Source of the DNA: Forficula auricularia
Lineage: Eukaryota > Arthropoda > Insecta > Dermaptera > Forficulidae
Assembly (NCBI GenBank): GCA_024734495.1
Contig: JALMQS010000828.1
Span: 5,009,603 to 5,073,602 of the forward strand
Length of the DNA stretch: 64,000 bases
Direction of reading: 5' to 3'
A program made the translations under genes and the position numbers. Of this stretch, positions 1 to 11,544 are shown piece after piece (within the stretch, counting starts at the first letter, position 1; each line of letters begins with the position of its first letter). The notes under the pieces were generated by a model. The model did not search any database. It was given only the letters and a program-made list of their open reading frames with translations, and was not told the origin of the DNA.

Positions 1-544
1 TACGATAATGTAATATAATAAATTAATAAAATAAATAAATAAAATAATTAATAATATGATTATATTATATAAATTCAAACAGCACTGGGTCTATCAACTT
101 TCCGGGTCTCAAAGGGTAGAGCAAAGTTATTTCCATATTATTAATTAATTAATTAAAAGTGTTAATTGAAATTATTTATTGCTTGATTATAAAGCAAGGA
201 TTGCTTTGAACCTACAGATAAATTAAATTGATTAAATAAGATTACTTTGTTTCTTATTTATACTTCTAATCGCGAGAAGCATCTCGGCTTCTACGGAGGT
301 GAAATATCTCATACACTATTTTTTAAGGATTTATTTCTGATTATTATTATAAATTCACTAAATTACTGCCACTGTTTGTTTTTGTTTTGTTTTTTAGTTT
401 TGAAATTTTATCATTTTAATTTTTTAAGAGCCCCCTCCGTCCTTTATTTTTTGTTCGATTTCAACCGAAATCTAAAAAGCATAATCTCAATATACAAAAT
501 CTATCTGTGCAATTTCGTTTTGATATTCTCACTCGTTTTTGAGC
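1..544. other. AT-rich stretch, no gene recognised
   Basis: Low-complexity AT-rich DNA. The one long open frame (247-561) is rich in Phe, Leu, Ile and Tyr, as expected for translated AT-rich noise. It has no recognisable domain, and its end overlaps the target-site duplication of the next element. Confidence 0.6.
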
Positions 545-879
545 TAAACAAAACTAAATAAATTTTTTTCCTCATTAATATATCAAAGAATAATTGATAC
601 GTCAACGAGAATTATTTTGACCGCGCTGATTTGAAAAAGATATTTTTATCTCACGAGACTACTGCGGATTATGCTATTGGAGTCTGCGGAGTATTAAGTC
701 TGAACCAAGAGAGAAAAAGATGTGATCCACTAATGAGGAAAAAAAATTATTTAATATCATTATTTCAAGTTAGAAATATATAAGTTCAAATATTATTTTC
801 ACTCAATATTTGACAAAAATTCCCTACATTAGATTCGCGATTGAATCAAATGTAGAAAACATTGGGTTAAACAAAACTA
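545..879 (+). mobile_element. Short non-autonomous element, 12-bp TSD, terminal hairpin (copy 1)
   Basis: The 12-mer TAAACAAAACTA occurs at 545-556 and again at 868-879 and looks like a target-site duplication around a 311-bp insert (557-867). The insert opens with a CCTCATTAATATATC block and closes with a long hairpin (about 822-855: arms CTACATT-GATTC and GAATC-AATGTAG). A shorter copy with its own different 12-bp TSD sits at 57542-57716, and a rearranged relative lies at 11545-11930. No coding capacity. The superfamily is unknown; a 12-bp TSD would be long for most cut-and-paste DNA elements. Confidence 0.75.
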
Positions 880-928
880 CACAAAATTTGGTAACATACA
901 AACTAATAAAACGTACTAACCTACTAAG

Positions 929-982
929 GGCCGGTTGTATGTCGCAAAGTAAAAGCATTTACTTTGCGACATACAACCGGCC
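929..982. repeat. Perfect 25-bp inverted repeat (hairpin, 4-nt loop)
   Basis: GGCCGGTTGTATGTCGCAAA and the next five bases (929-953) are followed by AGCA and then their exact reverse complement (958-982). The stem is perfect over 25 bp and clearly more GC-rich than its surroundings. It could be a tiny fold-back element, an element terminus or a small-RNA precursor. Nothing in the sequence decides between these. Confidence 0.85.
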
Positions 983-2630
983 TAGAGACATTTTAAAAAG
1001 TTTCTAAATAAAATTTCTTTACTTAATTAAAATGTTTCACCAAGAACCTACAACCTCCCTTAACAAAAAATAACAAAAAAGAGACATTTTGACAAAAAAA
1101 TTAATATCTCGTAAAATATCATTTTTTCGGTGTTCACTTATTAGAACTTTAAAAAAAACGTTATAGTTTCACTCAATTATTTTTACCAAAATACTTTCAG
1201 TTTTTTGAGATATTTCCAAAAAAAAAAACAACACTTTTTCATTCACGATTACAATACTTGGCCATAAGTTAAAGTAAAAAAAAAAAAAAAAAAAAAAACA
1301 CAGGGGAAAAAAACTTGGAATTTTAAAGTATTTTTTTCGTTTTGTCAACACACTGCATCAATAATTTATAAAAAAAAAGTGTTGGCAAAATTTTGAATCT
1401 TGTAAAGTTTTCCCTCCGTAGGTACATTCCTATGCGTAAATCTGCCCCTGCTTCTGACAATTCTGGTCGAATTCATTTTCGAATTGCCCTCTTAACAATC
1501 AAATTGACCCCCTGTGGAGCGTGGGCCCCACGTTGGGAAACACTGATTTAGATAGAAGATGAAGATTTATTCAAATCAACTTGCGTAGTTTTGGGTAAAA
1601 CAGCAAACGGATTAGTTTGTAGTTTCCGTGAGATAGCTAGCTAGATAGCTAGAAGATATTTGTCAGCTTGGAGGAGAATATTTTGCTTTAATTAACCGGC
1701 CGAGTTGCTTGAGACTCAAGACAAACCAACAACCATTTAACGCAAACAAAGTACCCATCTTCTCTGTCTCTGTTCCGCCCACTCAGTCATCATCTTATCT
1801 CTTATCTTCCATCTTGTTGCTGACATCAAGAGAAACGCCAATTTACATGCTAATCCTCTTTAAAGAAACACTCCCTCTGCACAAAACATCCACATTTTCA
1901 TCTCCATTAACTTTATTAGAAATCCACTTGGGTTGAAAATTATACTAAATTCAAACTAACTTTTTTTTATTCTAGCTTTCTTATTTTAAACTTTTTACAA
2001 TAATTATTTACATTATTAATTTTATTTTTAAATTGAAAGGTTTTTGAGTCACAAACTAATAAAAGACAATAATTTTATTTAATTATTATTATTTATTTTA
2101 TTAATTCACTAAACAGTTTCGGTACCACATGGTCACCATCTTCAGTAGTACTTAAATTTGAAAAATGAAACATTTCGTCAATTTTTTTTATAGTATGATT
2201 GCCCCCCCCCCCCCCCATAGCGAGACTTCCAAATCGCCCCGGTCATATTCAAATTTCGTAGAGACAAAATTTGCCACCAGTACTTGCCACATTTGCAGCC
2301 AGGAGGCAGACGTATCGTCTGAGCACCAATCACAGAGCGATATGAATTTTAGTTCATTTATAATTTTTGAGGACCTAAAAACCACGGAAATTTTGGACTT
2401 TTTTCAGATTTTCGCTTATAAATCGAAAACCATGCGTCTGACAGAAAATTTCATTCTTACCAAAATGAAAGAGCATAAAATTTCACGCCAGATATAAACT
2501 TAAAAGTTAAAATCAATTGAGCCGTTTTGCCACAATATATCTTCAAAGATAAGCAATTTTTACCAACTTAGCGGAAAAGTGGAATATGCTTATTTCGTGG
2601 TCAGAAGAAACCACCCTTCGAATTTTGTTG
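983..2630. other. Non-coding; poly-A and poly-C tracts, possible hAT end
   Basis: No supported gene. It holds long A tracts near 1276-1299, a C tract at about 2202-2216 and a GATAGCTAG-type short repeat near 1634-1652. GTTGGGAAACACTG at 1532-1545 resembles the right terminus of many hAT elements, but I see no matching left end. The open frame at 2165-2497 runs through the C tract and has no recognisable domain. Confidence 0.5.
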
Positions 2631-2639
2631 CTGACCACC

Positions 2640-2941
2640 TAATAGTTGCCAATTGGCTAAAAAATGAGATTGACAAAGTTTTCATCTTAATTGGACAACG
2701 GTATCCCGTGCCGCAATGAGATCGGATGATGTCTTGTCTTGGAAAATGCTAAATATCTTCAAATCTAAAAGTTTTAACAAAAAAGTGGCTCATGTAAAAT
2801 TTCAAGCCAACAAAATTTTCTAGGGTGAGTGGTTTTTTGCAGTTTTTCAAAAACTTCAACTTCATTGCGGCACGGGTTACCATTGTACAATTAAGATGAA
2901 AGTTTGCCAATCCAATTTTTTAGCTAATTGGCAACTATTAT
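2640..2941. repeat. Inverted repeat, arms of about 79 bp
   Basis: Arms at about 2640-2718 and 2863-2941 are imperfect reverse complements. Both contain TAGTTGCCAATTGGCTAA-like sequence at the outer ends and CCGTGCCGCAATGA at the inner ends. The spacer is about 145 bp. It looks like a degenerate fold-back or MITE without coding capacity. Confidence 0.75.
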
Positions 2942-4130
2942 GGGCGTCTTTTTTCAATTTCTCCCCATTTTGACCATGAAGGAGCACGTTTTCGACAAAG
3001 ACGACTCTATACATTTTTAAACTAGATTAAATTTGCTATGATCCCCCCAAAATGATAGTCTTGTACCGCCCCTGGTATAAGTGTAATATTTCTTTAGAAT
3101 GTAAGCGTATTTCTTGTAAATAAACATTAATTGATTGAATTTCTACTAAAATAAAAATATTGTTATATTCTTATATTTTTTAATATCGCCCCCCCCCTTC
3201 CCGCATAAAAATTCCTGGATCCGCCCTTGATGTTGAGTTTTCACTGGGGGTAGTGTACTGGAAATAGACAGATAATTATCTAAGATGGCGGGGGATTCTC
3301 TTGGGATCCATGATGACCCAATTAAAGGGATGAAGCAAATCACATGGAACAGAGAGAGTATACTAAATCTCAGATAATGAACGACAAACGCAAAGCCAAT
3401 TGTCTGTATTTCCGTATTTCAGCTTTACTGAAACATTTATTATCTGGATGAAGGAAAAGAGAAGGGGTGGAGTTGATTCCTACTTGGAGCTTTAATATAA
3501 AATTAAAATTAAACCTTGCTTGTTTTTCAATCGGATTATGAAATGTAGAGAAAGTTCAATTCATAATCATAAGAAGAAAGATTTTTTCACTAAAAATCTC
3601 TTTCATTTCCATTTAGACCGATCAATGAAAATTTTTTGCAAAGCTATTGTCCTTATTTCCCAACAACAACTTTTTAGTCTTTGTTAAAGTTGACAAAGGT
3701 TAAAACCTTAGAATTCACCTTGTAGGGCCATTTGAGCTAACTCAACCAAATGTTGTATACATAATCAGGAAGACTAAAAATGCAAAAAGTAACCGCCCAA
3801 AATGTGGGGGGGGGCAAAATTGAAAATCTAGGCACTTGTACCATAATCAACCAAAAGTGTATGGTAAAGTCAAGTGGGTGGTCACATCAGAACGTGTGTG
3901 AATTTATTACTTTATCCAATGCGAAGCATGGGGAAGTATTGTGGTCTAGCGGCAAGATCGACTTCAAAGGGTCCTCAGGTAAAGACTACGGAACCCATGG
4001 TCTCAATTAAAGCCACAAATTGTAGTATTCAATTAGGTTGAATTTTAACACGTGACGGCTTTGTCAAAAATTACACGGGGTCTCGTCGAGAGGCCAAAAA
4101 GTGTGATTTTTTCAGGAAGTGTGTGCGGAT
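2942..4130. other. Non-coding; contains one copy of a shared ~120-bp motif
   Basis: No gene is supported. Positions about 3718-3835 carry the motif AACTCAACCAAAT, ATACATAATC, a poly-G tract and GAAAATCTAG. The same motif occurs twice in tandem at 5930-6140 and once in every 3-kb unit of the array further right. The short open frame at 3780-4010 lies over it and is not convincing as a protein. Confidence 0.5.
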
Positions 4131-4435
4131 GTATGTATGTATGTATGTATGCGAGAGGTGATCGGCAATTGTAAGTAGGTGTACACCTCTTTGGAAGTAT
4201 TTTGGAAGGAATTGGAAATATTTAGAAATACTTGGAAATATTTGGAAGTACTTGGAAATATATGGAAGTACTTGGAAATATTTGGAATTACTGGGATATA
4301 TTTGGAAGTACTTGGAAATATTTGGAATTACTTGGAAATATTTAGAATTACTTGGAAATATTTGGAATACTTGGAAGTACTTGGAAATATTTGGAAGTAC
4401 AAGTGGAAGTAGGTGTACAGAATATTAGGTCGCGG
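4131..4435. repeat. Element with internal TGGAAATATT minisatellite (copy 1)
   Basis: A (TATG)n tract (about 4131-4151) is followed by AAGTAGGTGTACACC, about 200 bp of a roughly 10- and 20-bp repeat built on ACTTGGAAATATTTGGAAGT, then GTAGGTGTACAG and TCGCGGTTCACCCC. The flanks match 6552-6715, where the minisatellite has not expanded. The Trp-, Lys- and Glu-rich open frame at 4179-4412 is simply the translated minisatellite. Confidence 0.75.
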
Positions 4436-5925
4436 TTCACCCCTAGTTTGTATGTATGTTATCGTTTTTTTCGTCCACGATTTTTTCTACACCGTTTGAA
4501 ATGAAATTGAAAATCTACCAATATTTTAACAAAATGAAACGCTGATTAGTTTTTATTACATATCGGCCCACAAACATTAGTACTTTTTTAGTTTTTTCTA
4601 AATATCTTGAAAATGACTTAACCAATTTTGATGAAATTTAATATCGTAATTAAGTACCCTGGGGGCTTCAAAAAAGCTTATATAAAGTTTTTAGTAAAAT
4701 TATATTTTAAAGTACTTTACTCATGAGTAAAATAATACTTTTTTAAATTCTTTATTATTTTATTTTAAACATGGACTGCAAATAGCCAGTGATATCTGAT
4801 TAATAATAAAGAATAATCATATTTTATCTTTTATTCAACTAATAATAATCATATTTATATTTCAAATGACTTTGGATAAAGTTTAGCAACGATCCGTTGC
4901 AGTTTTTTTTTTTTTATAAAAGATTTGTATTTATTTATTAAATTAAAACAATCAATAAAATTTTTTTCAATATATATATATATAAGTATTACAATCTCAA
5001 AAAATTCATTAATTTGGCTTAAATATTTTCGATTACATTTTTTTTTCAATTTCTAAGGTTAGCAAATAAAATAAACTAGGGAAGCTTGAAATGCAAATTT
5101 ATTATTCTTAGTATTAATGTAAACAAATAGCAAATTAGTGAGGAAATTCTTAATCAACCCTAAGGAATTTCTACCTACGAGCCTTTTTGTTTCTCTTACC
5201 CTCCCCAAAGGGATTAGTGATTTAGGATGGGCTCTCATTTCTAAAATATGTAAATATATTTTGGCCCTTTGTTATTAAGGTTCTGAGAGTGTTTTGTCTT
5301 TTTTACCCAGGATTTGACAACAATAGTCTATTATGTCTTATCAGTAAATTTTCCTAACACTAATCTCACCTGGCTGCCCTACTATTGAATTAACTCACTA
5401 AGTTTTTTTTTTTTCAATAATTCGAGCTCAAAATCAGAAACTTGTAGAAAAATCATTTTAAACCGAATTTAAGAAAGAATGGGTTTATTTTAATTTGAAA
5501 CTATTGCATTGACATTTGGAAGACACACAGGTCTGTAGCTACATTGTTACTACACAAATCACTCAAATTAATATTAATAATAACCAGGCAAGAATCCGAC
5601 ACTACCCTGTTCTGATCCCGGGTCTCTTGTGGAAAATTTTTCCTCCTCTTGATAAAAAAAAAATCATTTAAATTCGCAAAAAACGAGAGTACCGAATCGT
5701 GAAAAAGTTTTTTTTTTTTACTTTTCCCTCTGATTTCTTATATGTTAGTTAGTCTGTGCGTTACCAAATTTTTGTGGACGAGCTAACTCAGAAACCAGTG
5801 AATATCAAAACTGGTTTTGGTGCATTGATTTTTCGTTTATTGGGCCACGCGGGTGGAGGCCTCCTGATTAGATTTTGGTGGATATCGACCCAAAATTAAG
5901 GGGGGTGGAGGGGGGTTAAAAATTA
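4436..5925. other. AT-rich non-coding stretch
   Basis: No gene, RNA or clear element recognised. Homopolymer T and A runs near 4905-4915, 5040-5048 and 5404-5415, and a TA microsatellite near 4970-4984. Confidence 0.5.
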
Positions 5926-6145
5926 AAAATCTAGGCCATTTGAGCAAACTCAACCAAATTTTGTTTACATAATCTGTGGTCCCCAGAAGTCTAAAAATGC
6001 AAAAACTACCAGCCTAAAATGGGGGGAGGGGGGGTGTAGGGTCAAAAATGAAAATATAGGGCCTTGTACCAAATTCAACAAAATTTTTGTATACATAATC
6101 TGTGGGCCCCCAGAAGTCTAAAATGCAAAAACTAACCCCCCCCCC
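5926..6145. repeat. Tandem pair of a ~120-bp interspersed motif
   Basis: Two direct copies of a block containing AACTCAACCAAAT or AATTCAACAAAAT, TACATAATCTGTGG, CCCAGAAGTCTAAAA, ATGCAAAAACTA and a G- or C-rich tract. The block is related to 3718-3835 and to the poly-G segment of the array units, which share GAAAATCTAG, CAAACTCAACCAAATTTT and ATACATAATC. Confidence 0.75.
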
Positions 6146-6209
6146 TACATGATTATAAATAATTTTATTAAATATTAAATATAAGTGAGGGGTCTCTTTT
6201 GGATTTCAA

Positions 6210-6417
6210 TTAAGGACGTTCCCTAATAATTCGATTTTATTACAATCCTTTTAAAATTTTGAATACACATATTTATAAGTGTCCTTTATACGTAGAAATT
6301 TTTTTCAATAGTCGACTAATTAAAAAAATTTCCGCGTATAAAGGACACTTATAAATATGTATATTCAAAGTTTTAAATGGATTACAAGAAAATCGATTTG
6401 ATTAGGAACGTCCTTAA
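6210..6417. mobile_element. TTAA-flanked MITE, arms ~95 bp
   Basis: TTAA at 6210-6213 and 6414-6417 flank near-perfect inverted arms that begin GGACGTTCC and end GGAACGTCC. The arms run almost to the centre (spacer about CAATAGTCGACTAATT). A TTAA target with GG...CC ends fits a piggyBac-like or similar TTAA-specific non-autonomous element. Confidence 0.8.
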
Positions 6418-6551
6418 ATATACATGCACAAATTAACACAACAACTGTTGTAATACATATATGTCTTTGTTGTGTAATAGAAATAAAATTACACGTAAAC
6501 CTATAAAAGAGAAGGCATTCAAGTCACATGGTTAGCATAACCAAATTACGA

Positions 6552-6716
6552 GGAGCTGAACCGCGATTGGAATTAGGTGTACACGTCTTTGGAATTATGT
6601 AGAATTATTTTGAAATCCATTAAATAATGGCCCTTCTTCTATTATCTTCTACTTGGAAATGAAAGTTGAAGTGGAAGTAGGTGTACATGATATTTAGTCG
6701 CGGTTCATCCCTCGCC
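6552..6716. mobile_element. Short TIR element (copy 2, without expanded minisatellite)
   Basis: It is bounded by CTGAACCGCGATTGGAA on the left and TCGCGGTTCATCCC on the right, which form short inverted termini. Inside are AATTAGGTGTACACG and GTAGGTGTACATG, as in the 4131-4435 copy. The middle has only single-copy TTGGAAAT-like sequence, so the minisatellite in the other copy arose secondarily. Confidence 0.6.
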
Positions 6717-7440
6717 AAATTATATTCCAATAATTCTATTTATTCATCAGTGGTCTCTTCCAACAGGTTGTTAATTAAAATCTAAAATATTTTAAATAAC
6801 TAATTATTAAATATTCCATGCAATTAAATTCCACAAATTATCATATTTTTGAAACATTAATTACCTATATTTTTCTTTATTATTTACTAATACTATAAAT
6901 ATGAATCGTTTGAACTTTTAATTAAAATATTTGTATGTGCTTGTAAAGTACTCAAACCAGATTGACACACACATACATACATTTAGCCTTTTATGTATAC
7001 AATTATCTATTTGTATAGGGTATTAGTTGTAAGCTCTGTAAATCTCGTTTTAAACATGAATAAATCCAGCCAAAGTCGATTTGTCGGGAGGGATTTCATG
7101 GGTGGTTACGTTGTCATTGGATACCCGTGTCTGCGCTGATCTATCTCTTTTATGGCGGAATGAATCAAGAACATTCTTTCAATCTCACCAAGAGAAATTG
7201 CTTTCAACGATTTGTCCTCGTGGTCTGGGGAAATTTTGGAAAACTGTTAAACCTATCGATCATTTCAATAGACGATCGGATTATTTAGAAAAGAAACTTC
7301 AGGGAAATTCAGAATGAGAAATTGTTTCAATAGTCTGAAACAAATGTAACCCTCCGTCAGGTGCAATAATCAGATCGGGCGCAATGCACCTGAGAGGCGT
7401 TATTAATATTTTAATTTAATGCTTCTTAGAGTGGCCATGC
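6717..7440. other. AT-rich non-coding stretch
   Basis: No supported gene. The frame at 7081-7317 is somewhat less AT-rich than its surroundings, but I recognise no domain in it and it lacks a convincing start context. Confidence 0.4.
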
Positions 7441-7665
7441 CCGAACAAATACCTGTGGTGAGTGTGTTTTAGTTGTTTTACACAGATATACGGGACCTAC
7501 TTTTTAACGCCGGTTCCGAACGGGTAGTTTGGAAACGTTGACTATGCAATTATACTCTTGGTAGGTTACCATTGCTTTCCAAGAGGAGGCGACTGCAAAT
7601 ATCTGCCAAGACTCAGTCTCGAACCAGCATAGTTCAGGTCAACGGTCCGACACTCTAATTTTAAT
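7441..7665 (-). mobile_element. Possible tRNA-derived SINE fragment
   Basis: On the minus strand the segment begins GAGTGTCGGACCGTTGACC and contains TGGTTCGAGACTG, which resembles a Pol III B box. It is followed by GGAAAGCAATGGTAACCTACC-like sequence and GGTTCCGAAC-type blocks (plus-strand order reversed). Its GC content is higher than its surroundings. The A box is weak and no poly-A tail is clear, so this is a tentative call. Confidence 0.35.
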
Positions 7666-7854
7666 TAGTAGTTATAATTTTAACCAATAATTATAATTTT
7701 TAATATTCAAAAGGTTATCACTTAATTTTTGGGAAAAAAACGTAACTCGTTGCAAAAAAGAACGCATTTATTTTTCAGAAAACTCTTAACCTAAAAACAT
7801 ATCAAAATTTCCGATCCACCACCAAATTGACTTAAATTGTTAGGGTAACAAATT

Positions 7855-9590
7855 AAATGAACTTAAAAGTGGCTACACACGTAACTGCAAACTTGACAAG
7901 TATGCATGATCAATCTTTTTGCACAAGTACGGTAAATTTCCCAGAGCATCACACGGTACAAGTATGCTTGCATTTGCCCTTGGACGATGATGAGTTCGGA
8001 CGACGATGTGCTGGCTGAACCTGCTTTTTGCCTTATCCACAAGAGAAGAAACATGATATGTGGTGTAAAGAGTGGTTTATGAAAAGAAAAACGTATTCCC
8101 ATATTAATTTACTGATTGAATTGAAGATATATCGGCGTGATTGGCATAATTATCTCAGAATGAATGAAGAAAAGTCAAACAGGTGGTAGTACCACAGTGA
8201 AGGCTCATATATTTCATCTGCACCATAGAGCAGTGTTCCGCAAACTTTTTATGTTCAAGGTACACCTACCAAATCAACAAATTTTAAAGGTACCCCAAGG
8301 AAAAAAACCTATGTTTATTTAATATTTATTTATTATTAAATATAATATGAAAATATGTTTAATGAGAAATATGAGGCTGCTTAATTTAGCAAAGGCGATC
8401 AAAATTTGGAGCAATCGTTGATAAGGCTGCTCTCATCTCTTGCTGCTCGCATAACTGTTCTCAGCTATGTGTACGTGCATTATCTTCATAAAACTTGATA
8501 TTTTTCCTCGGCACACCAACTAATGACCACATGTGCCGCAGCACACACTTTGCTGAACACTGGCATAGAGTAATATGGAGTGGAGGGCTCCATGGGGAGC
8601 CAATGTATTTTGGCATATACGAGTTACAGAGCTCTCTGGCGAGACCAGGGCAAAACCATTGGGCAGTAAAATGGCGGAAACCGCTCTCTTCGGGCCAAAT
8701 TCTGGTGACATTATCAAGAGTAAAAATACGCTTATATATATATTATATACATAAAGGGTAAGTACTTTTATCTATGACAAAGGGTTTGAATGTTCTATGA
8801 TCTTTGGATAGCTCTTAAGAACTTGAGAGAAAAAACGCTCTCTAGCGACTGCACTTAGCAAACTCTCAAGTTCTTAAGAGCTATCCAAAGATCATAGAAC
8901 ATTCAAAACTATTGTCATAGATAAAAGTACCTACCCTTTATGTTATATTTACAATAAGCGTATTTTTTACTCTTGATAATGTCACCAAAATTTGGCCCGA
9001 AGAGAGAGCGGTTTCTGCCATTTTATTGACCAATGGCTTTGCCCTGGCCTCGCCAGAGAACTCTGTAACTCGTATACGCTAAAATACATTGGCTTCTTAT
9101 GAAGCCTTCCACTCTATATTACTCTATAATCTGCACCAATGCCAGAGTTAAGAGAAGCTTCAACTTTTTTCTTTACTATAATTTGTCCTAAAGGCATTTA
9201 TCTTTTTAACAACTGCATCTTTATCGGCGTTGTTATCAATTTATCTGTATTTACTTAACAAGAGATCTTTAGCTGCATTCCTCTTCGCCGTATCATGATA
9301 CTCTTATGATTTAATTCTCCAAAGACATGGTTGATTTTTGCATTCAAGAATAAACTCTTTTCTACTAATTCCCGGTTGACTTTCTTCAGAACGCTGGACA
9401 TGATGATTCGTCTAGAACTCGCTCACGAGAATAGCGTTTACTTGTGCAAATCGGAAAGTCCTAGGTACACACGGTCCGTTTCACTTGCGCAAGCGCGGCT
9501 TCTAAATATACTTGTGCAAAAAGATTGTTCATGCATACTTGTCAAGTTTGGAGTAACGTGTCTAGCCACCTTAACAGTTAGGTAAAAAAT
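7855..9590. mobile_element. Composite fold-back element, outer inverted termini
   Basis: The outer arms are related inverted repeats. The left one (about 7858-7960) contains GTGGCTACACACGT, CAAACTTGACAAGTATGCATG and TTTTTGCACAAGTA. The right one (about 9480-9575) is its reverse complement with changes. Copies of ACTTGTGCAAA or TTGCGCAAG recur near the termini as subterminal repeats. A second palindrome lies inside, and a hAT-like end (CAGTGTTCCGCAAAC, about 8230) sits between them. No transposase is recognisable; short frames on both strands here are translated arms. Confidence 0.6.
8540..9150. repeat. Long palindrome, arms ~290 bp
   Basis: The left arm (about 8545-8834) and right arm (about 8866-9145) are reverse complements at high identity. 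Blocks such as TCTTAAGAACTTGAGAG, CTATGATCTTTGGATAG and ATGTATTTTGGCATATACGAG are matched on the other side. The spacer of about 30 bp contains GCTCTCTAGCGACTGC. It is nested inside the larger fold-back. The opposing frames at 8495-8761 and 8520-8717 come from the arm and are not separate genes. Confidence 0.85.
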
Positions 9591-10640
9591 TAACATTGTA
9601 GTGCAGGGTTCATAAGACATGAAGACTGCAGTTTGAGCGTTCTTAGTCTTTCCTATGACTCCAAGAAAAATTAATATTACGAACCTTCAAATGTATGACG
9701 AATTCGGGCGAAATGTGCCTGTGAGGGCAGTACGACGCCGGAGTCTAAACTGAATAAGAAGGCTCTAAACATCCTCTCAAGAAAGTCGACTACCAGGAAG
9801 GACAGATTCATTCCATTTTTAGGTGTGAAAGTGTGAACGAAAACGTCAGAGCTTTGCCTCTGAGGCCGGTCGTGCCTGGCTGAGGATTAATTAAAACTAT
9901 AGGCCGGATGTTTATGCAAACAAAAATGGCCTAAATATGCCAAAAGATATACAGAAAAAAATCCAAAATATGCATTAAAAATTGTACTGTTGAAATGTTG
10001 GATTTAATTAAGTTTTTCAAAAAAAATTCCTTTCTGTAATGGAAATCCTGCATTGATAGGGACAACATTTGATAATTTTTCAAAGATATATGGGGCCCCA
10101 GCCAAGTTCGATTCAAGCATGCGTGCACTGCCAGAATACAAAAAGCAACTCAAGCCATTTTGACGCCCCCGTAACTTCGAATTGAAAACCTGTACACGGC
10201 TGAATGTTTTTCCCTTAATACTGGCCATAAGCTTAACTAAAATTGGAAATTTCATATTTCTATTACTTATATCGTCCAAGTTAGAAGAAGTCATAGATAA
10301 GCATTTTCGTCACTGACTCATTAAAACTCTAGAGCTACTTCTGCTGATGTTAGAAGGCTAAAATTTGGCATAGTGGTAAATTTTGCAGGACAATTAAAGA
10401 GAAAAATCGAAACTTGCCTTTCTTCAGGACTTAAAATAAAGGGGTGAAATTTATAAGCTTAATTAACATATAGTGAGCTTAGATTGCAATTTTGGTAGAG
10501 CTTGGCACATTAATAAAGGAGGAAATTGAAAAACCAAAACTTTCCCTTGTTCAGGATCTGAAATAAAGGGATAAAATTTTAGGCTAACTATATACATATA
10601 TAGTGGAAATATATTGACTATGAAATGCTAAACATTGGCT
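9591..10640. repeat. Dispersed repeat copies; hAT-like left end near 9900
   Basis: ATAGGCCGGATGTTTATGCA near 9899 followed by TATGC-rich sequence resembles the left end of the 17.8-kb hAT element. At about 10345-10475 and 10490-10620 two copies of a block with TTTGGCA, TAGAG, CAATTAAAG and TTCAGGAT(C)TGAAATAAAGG occur in tandem. Related copies lie at about 27960-28150 and 31118-31250. No gene seen. Confidence 0.5.
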
Positions 10641-11544
10641 ATTCATATAATATAATAATAATTATGTCAATATTAAGTATACTATTTTGGTTTCGGTTAA
10701 TATAATATAAATATCTATTCAATTACACATCATATACTTACACTAGGACGTTATTAAGTATGATATTGCTTTAAATGAAATGTTTAATTAAAAATAAAAT
10801 AATAATAAAAATAGGTTTATTTAATTATTTATTAGATAGGGTACTAAAAGTGTAATTGTTAATTATTTATATAATCATTAATGTAAGTAAATTATAATTT
10901 TTGGTTGAATTTAAAACATTTAAATAAAAATATAAATATAAATATGATATAAACATTTGCAATTAACCAATTAGAAACATTTTATATAAAAAATTGGTTA
11001 TATATTTACATATTTTACATTAATTTCCAATATGATTAAATCACTGTTACAATTTTAGAAATAATTGAATATATTATATATAGTTATGTGTATCACAAGA
11101 ATATTGATTGTCATATTAATATTAAATATCTTAAAATAAAAAAATAAAATTTATTATTTTATAGAAACATTATTTTGATTTTAAAATTAATATTATAGTA
11201 GTATAAAAATTATATTTCTTTTTTGATTTTATTATAATGTCAGTTAAATTTATGTTTATAAATCCTCAAATAAAACATTATACATAAGCTTACAATATTC
11301 TTTAGATTATTTATAAAATGTATAGTTTTTTGGTTGCATTAAAAGAAATAGAAACAAAAAAATCAAATCTTTTAAATAAAAATTGAGATTATTTACTATT
11401 TACATAAAATTCAAATAAGATAAAAACACTGTTCCAATTTTAAAAACATTTGCATATATTTTATAGTTTATATATAGGTATGGATCAAGAATATTGATTG
11501 TCATATAATAAATTTCTTACAAGAGAAAAAAAATATATTATTTT
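10641..11544 (-). repeat. AT-rich flank homologous to the 3' region of the array unit
   Basis: Read on the minus strand, this contains blocks that also follow the array genes: ATATGACAATCAATATTCTTG, a TAACACTGATTTAATCATATTGGAAATTAATG-like block and GAAATCAAAA near TATACTACTAT. Positions 11161-11275 are nearly the same as 13319-13430, immediately downstream of gene A, so this flank is duplicated around the 11.9-13.3 kb insertions. Confidence 0.65.

Noticed and set aside
2165..2497. A 110-aa protein with Cys/His residues.
   Set aside because: It runs through a poly-C tract, the spacing does not fit a known zinc finger, and an equally long frame lies on the other strand.
4179..4412. A 77-aa Trp/Leu/Glu-rich repetitive protein.
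   Set aside because: It is the translated minisatellite; the other copy of the element has no such frame.
8495..8761. Opposing frames within the 8.5-9.1 kb palindrome.
   Set aside because: Both are products of palindrome arm sequence and lack any domain.
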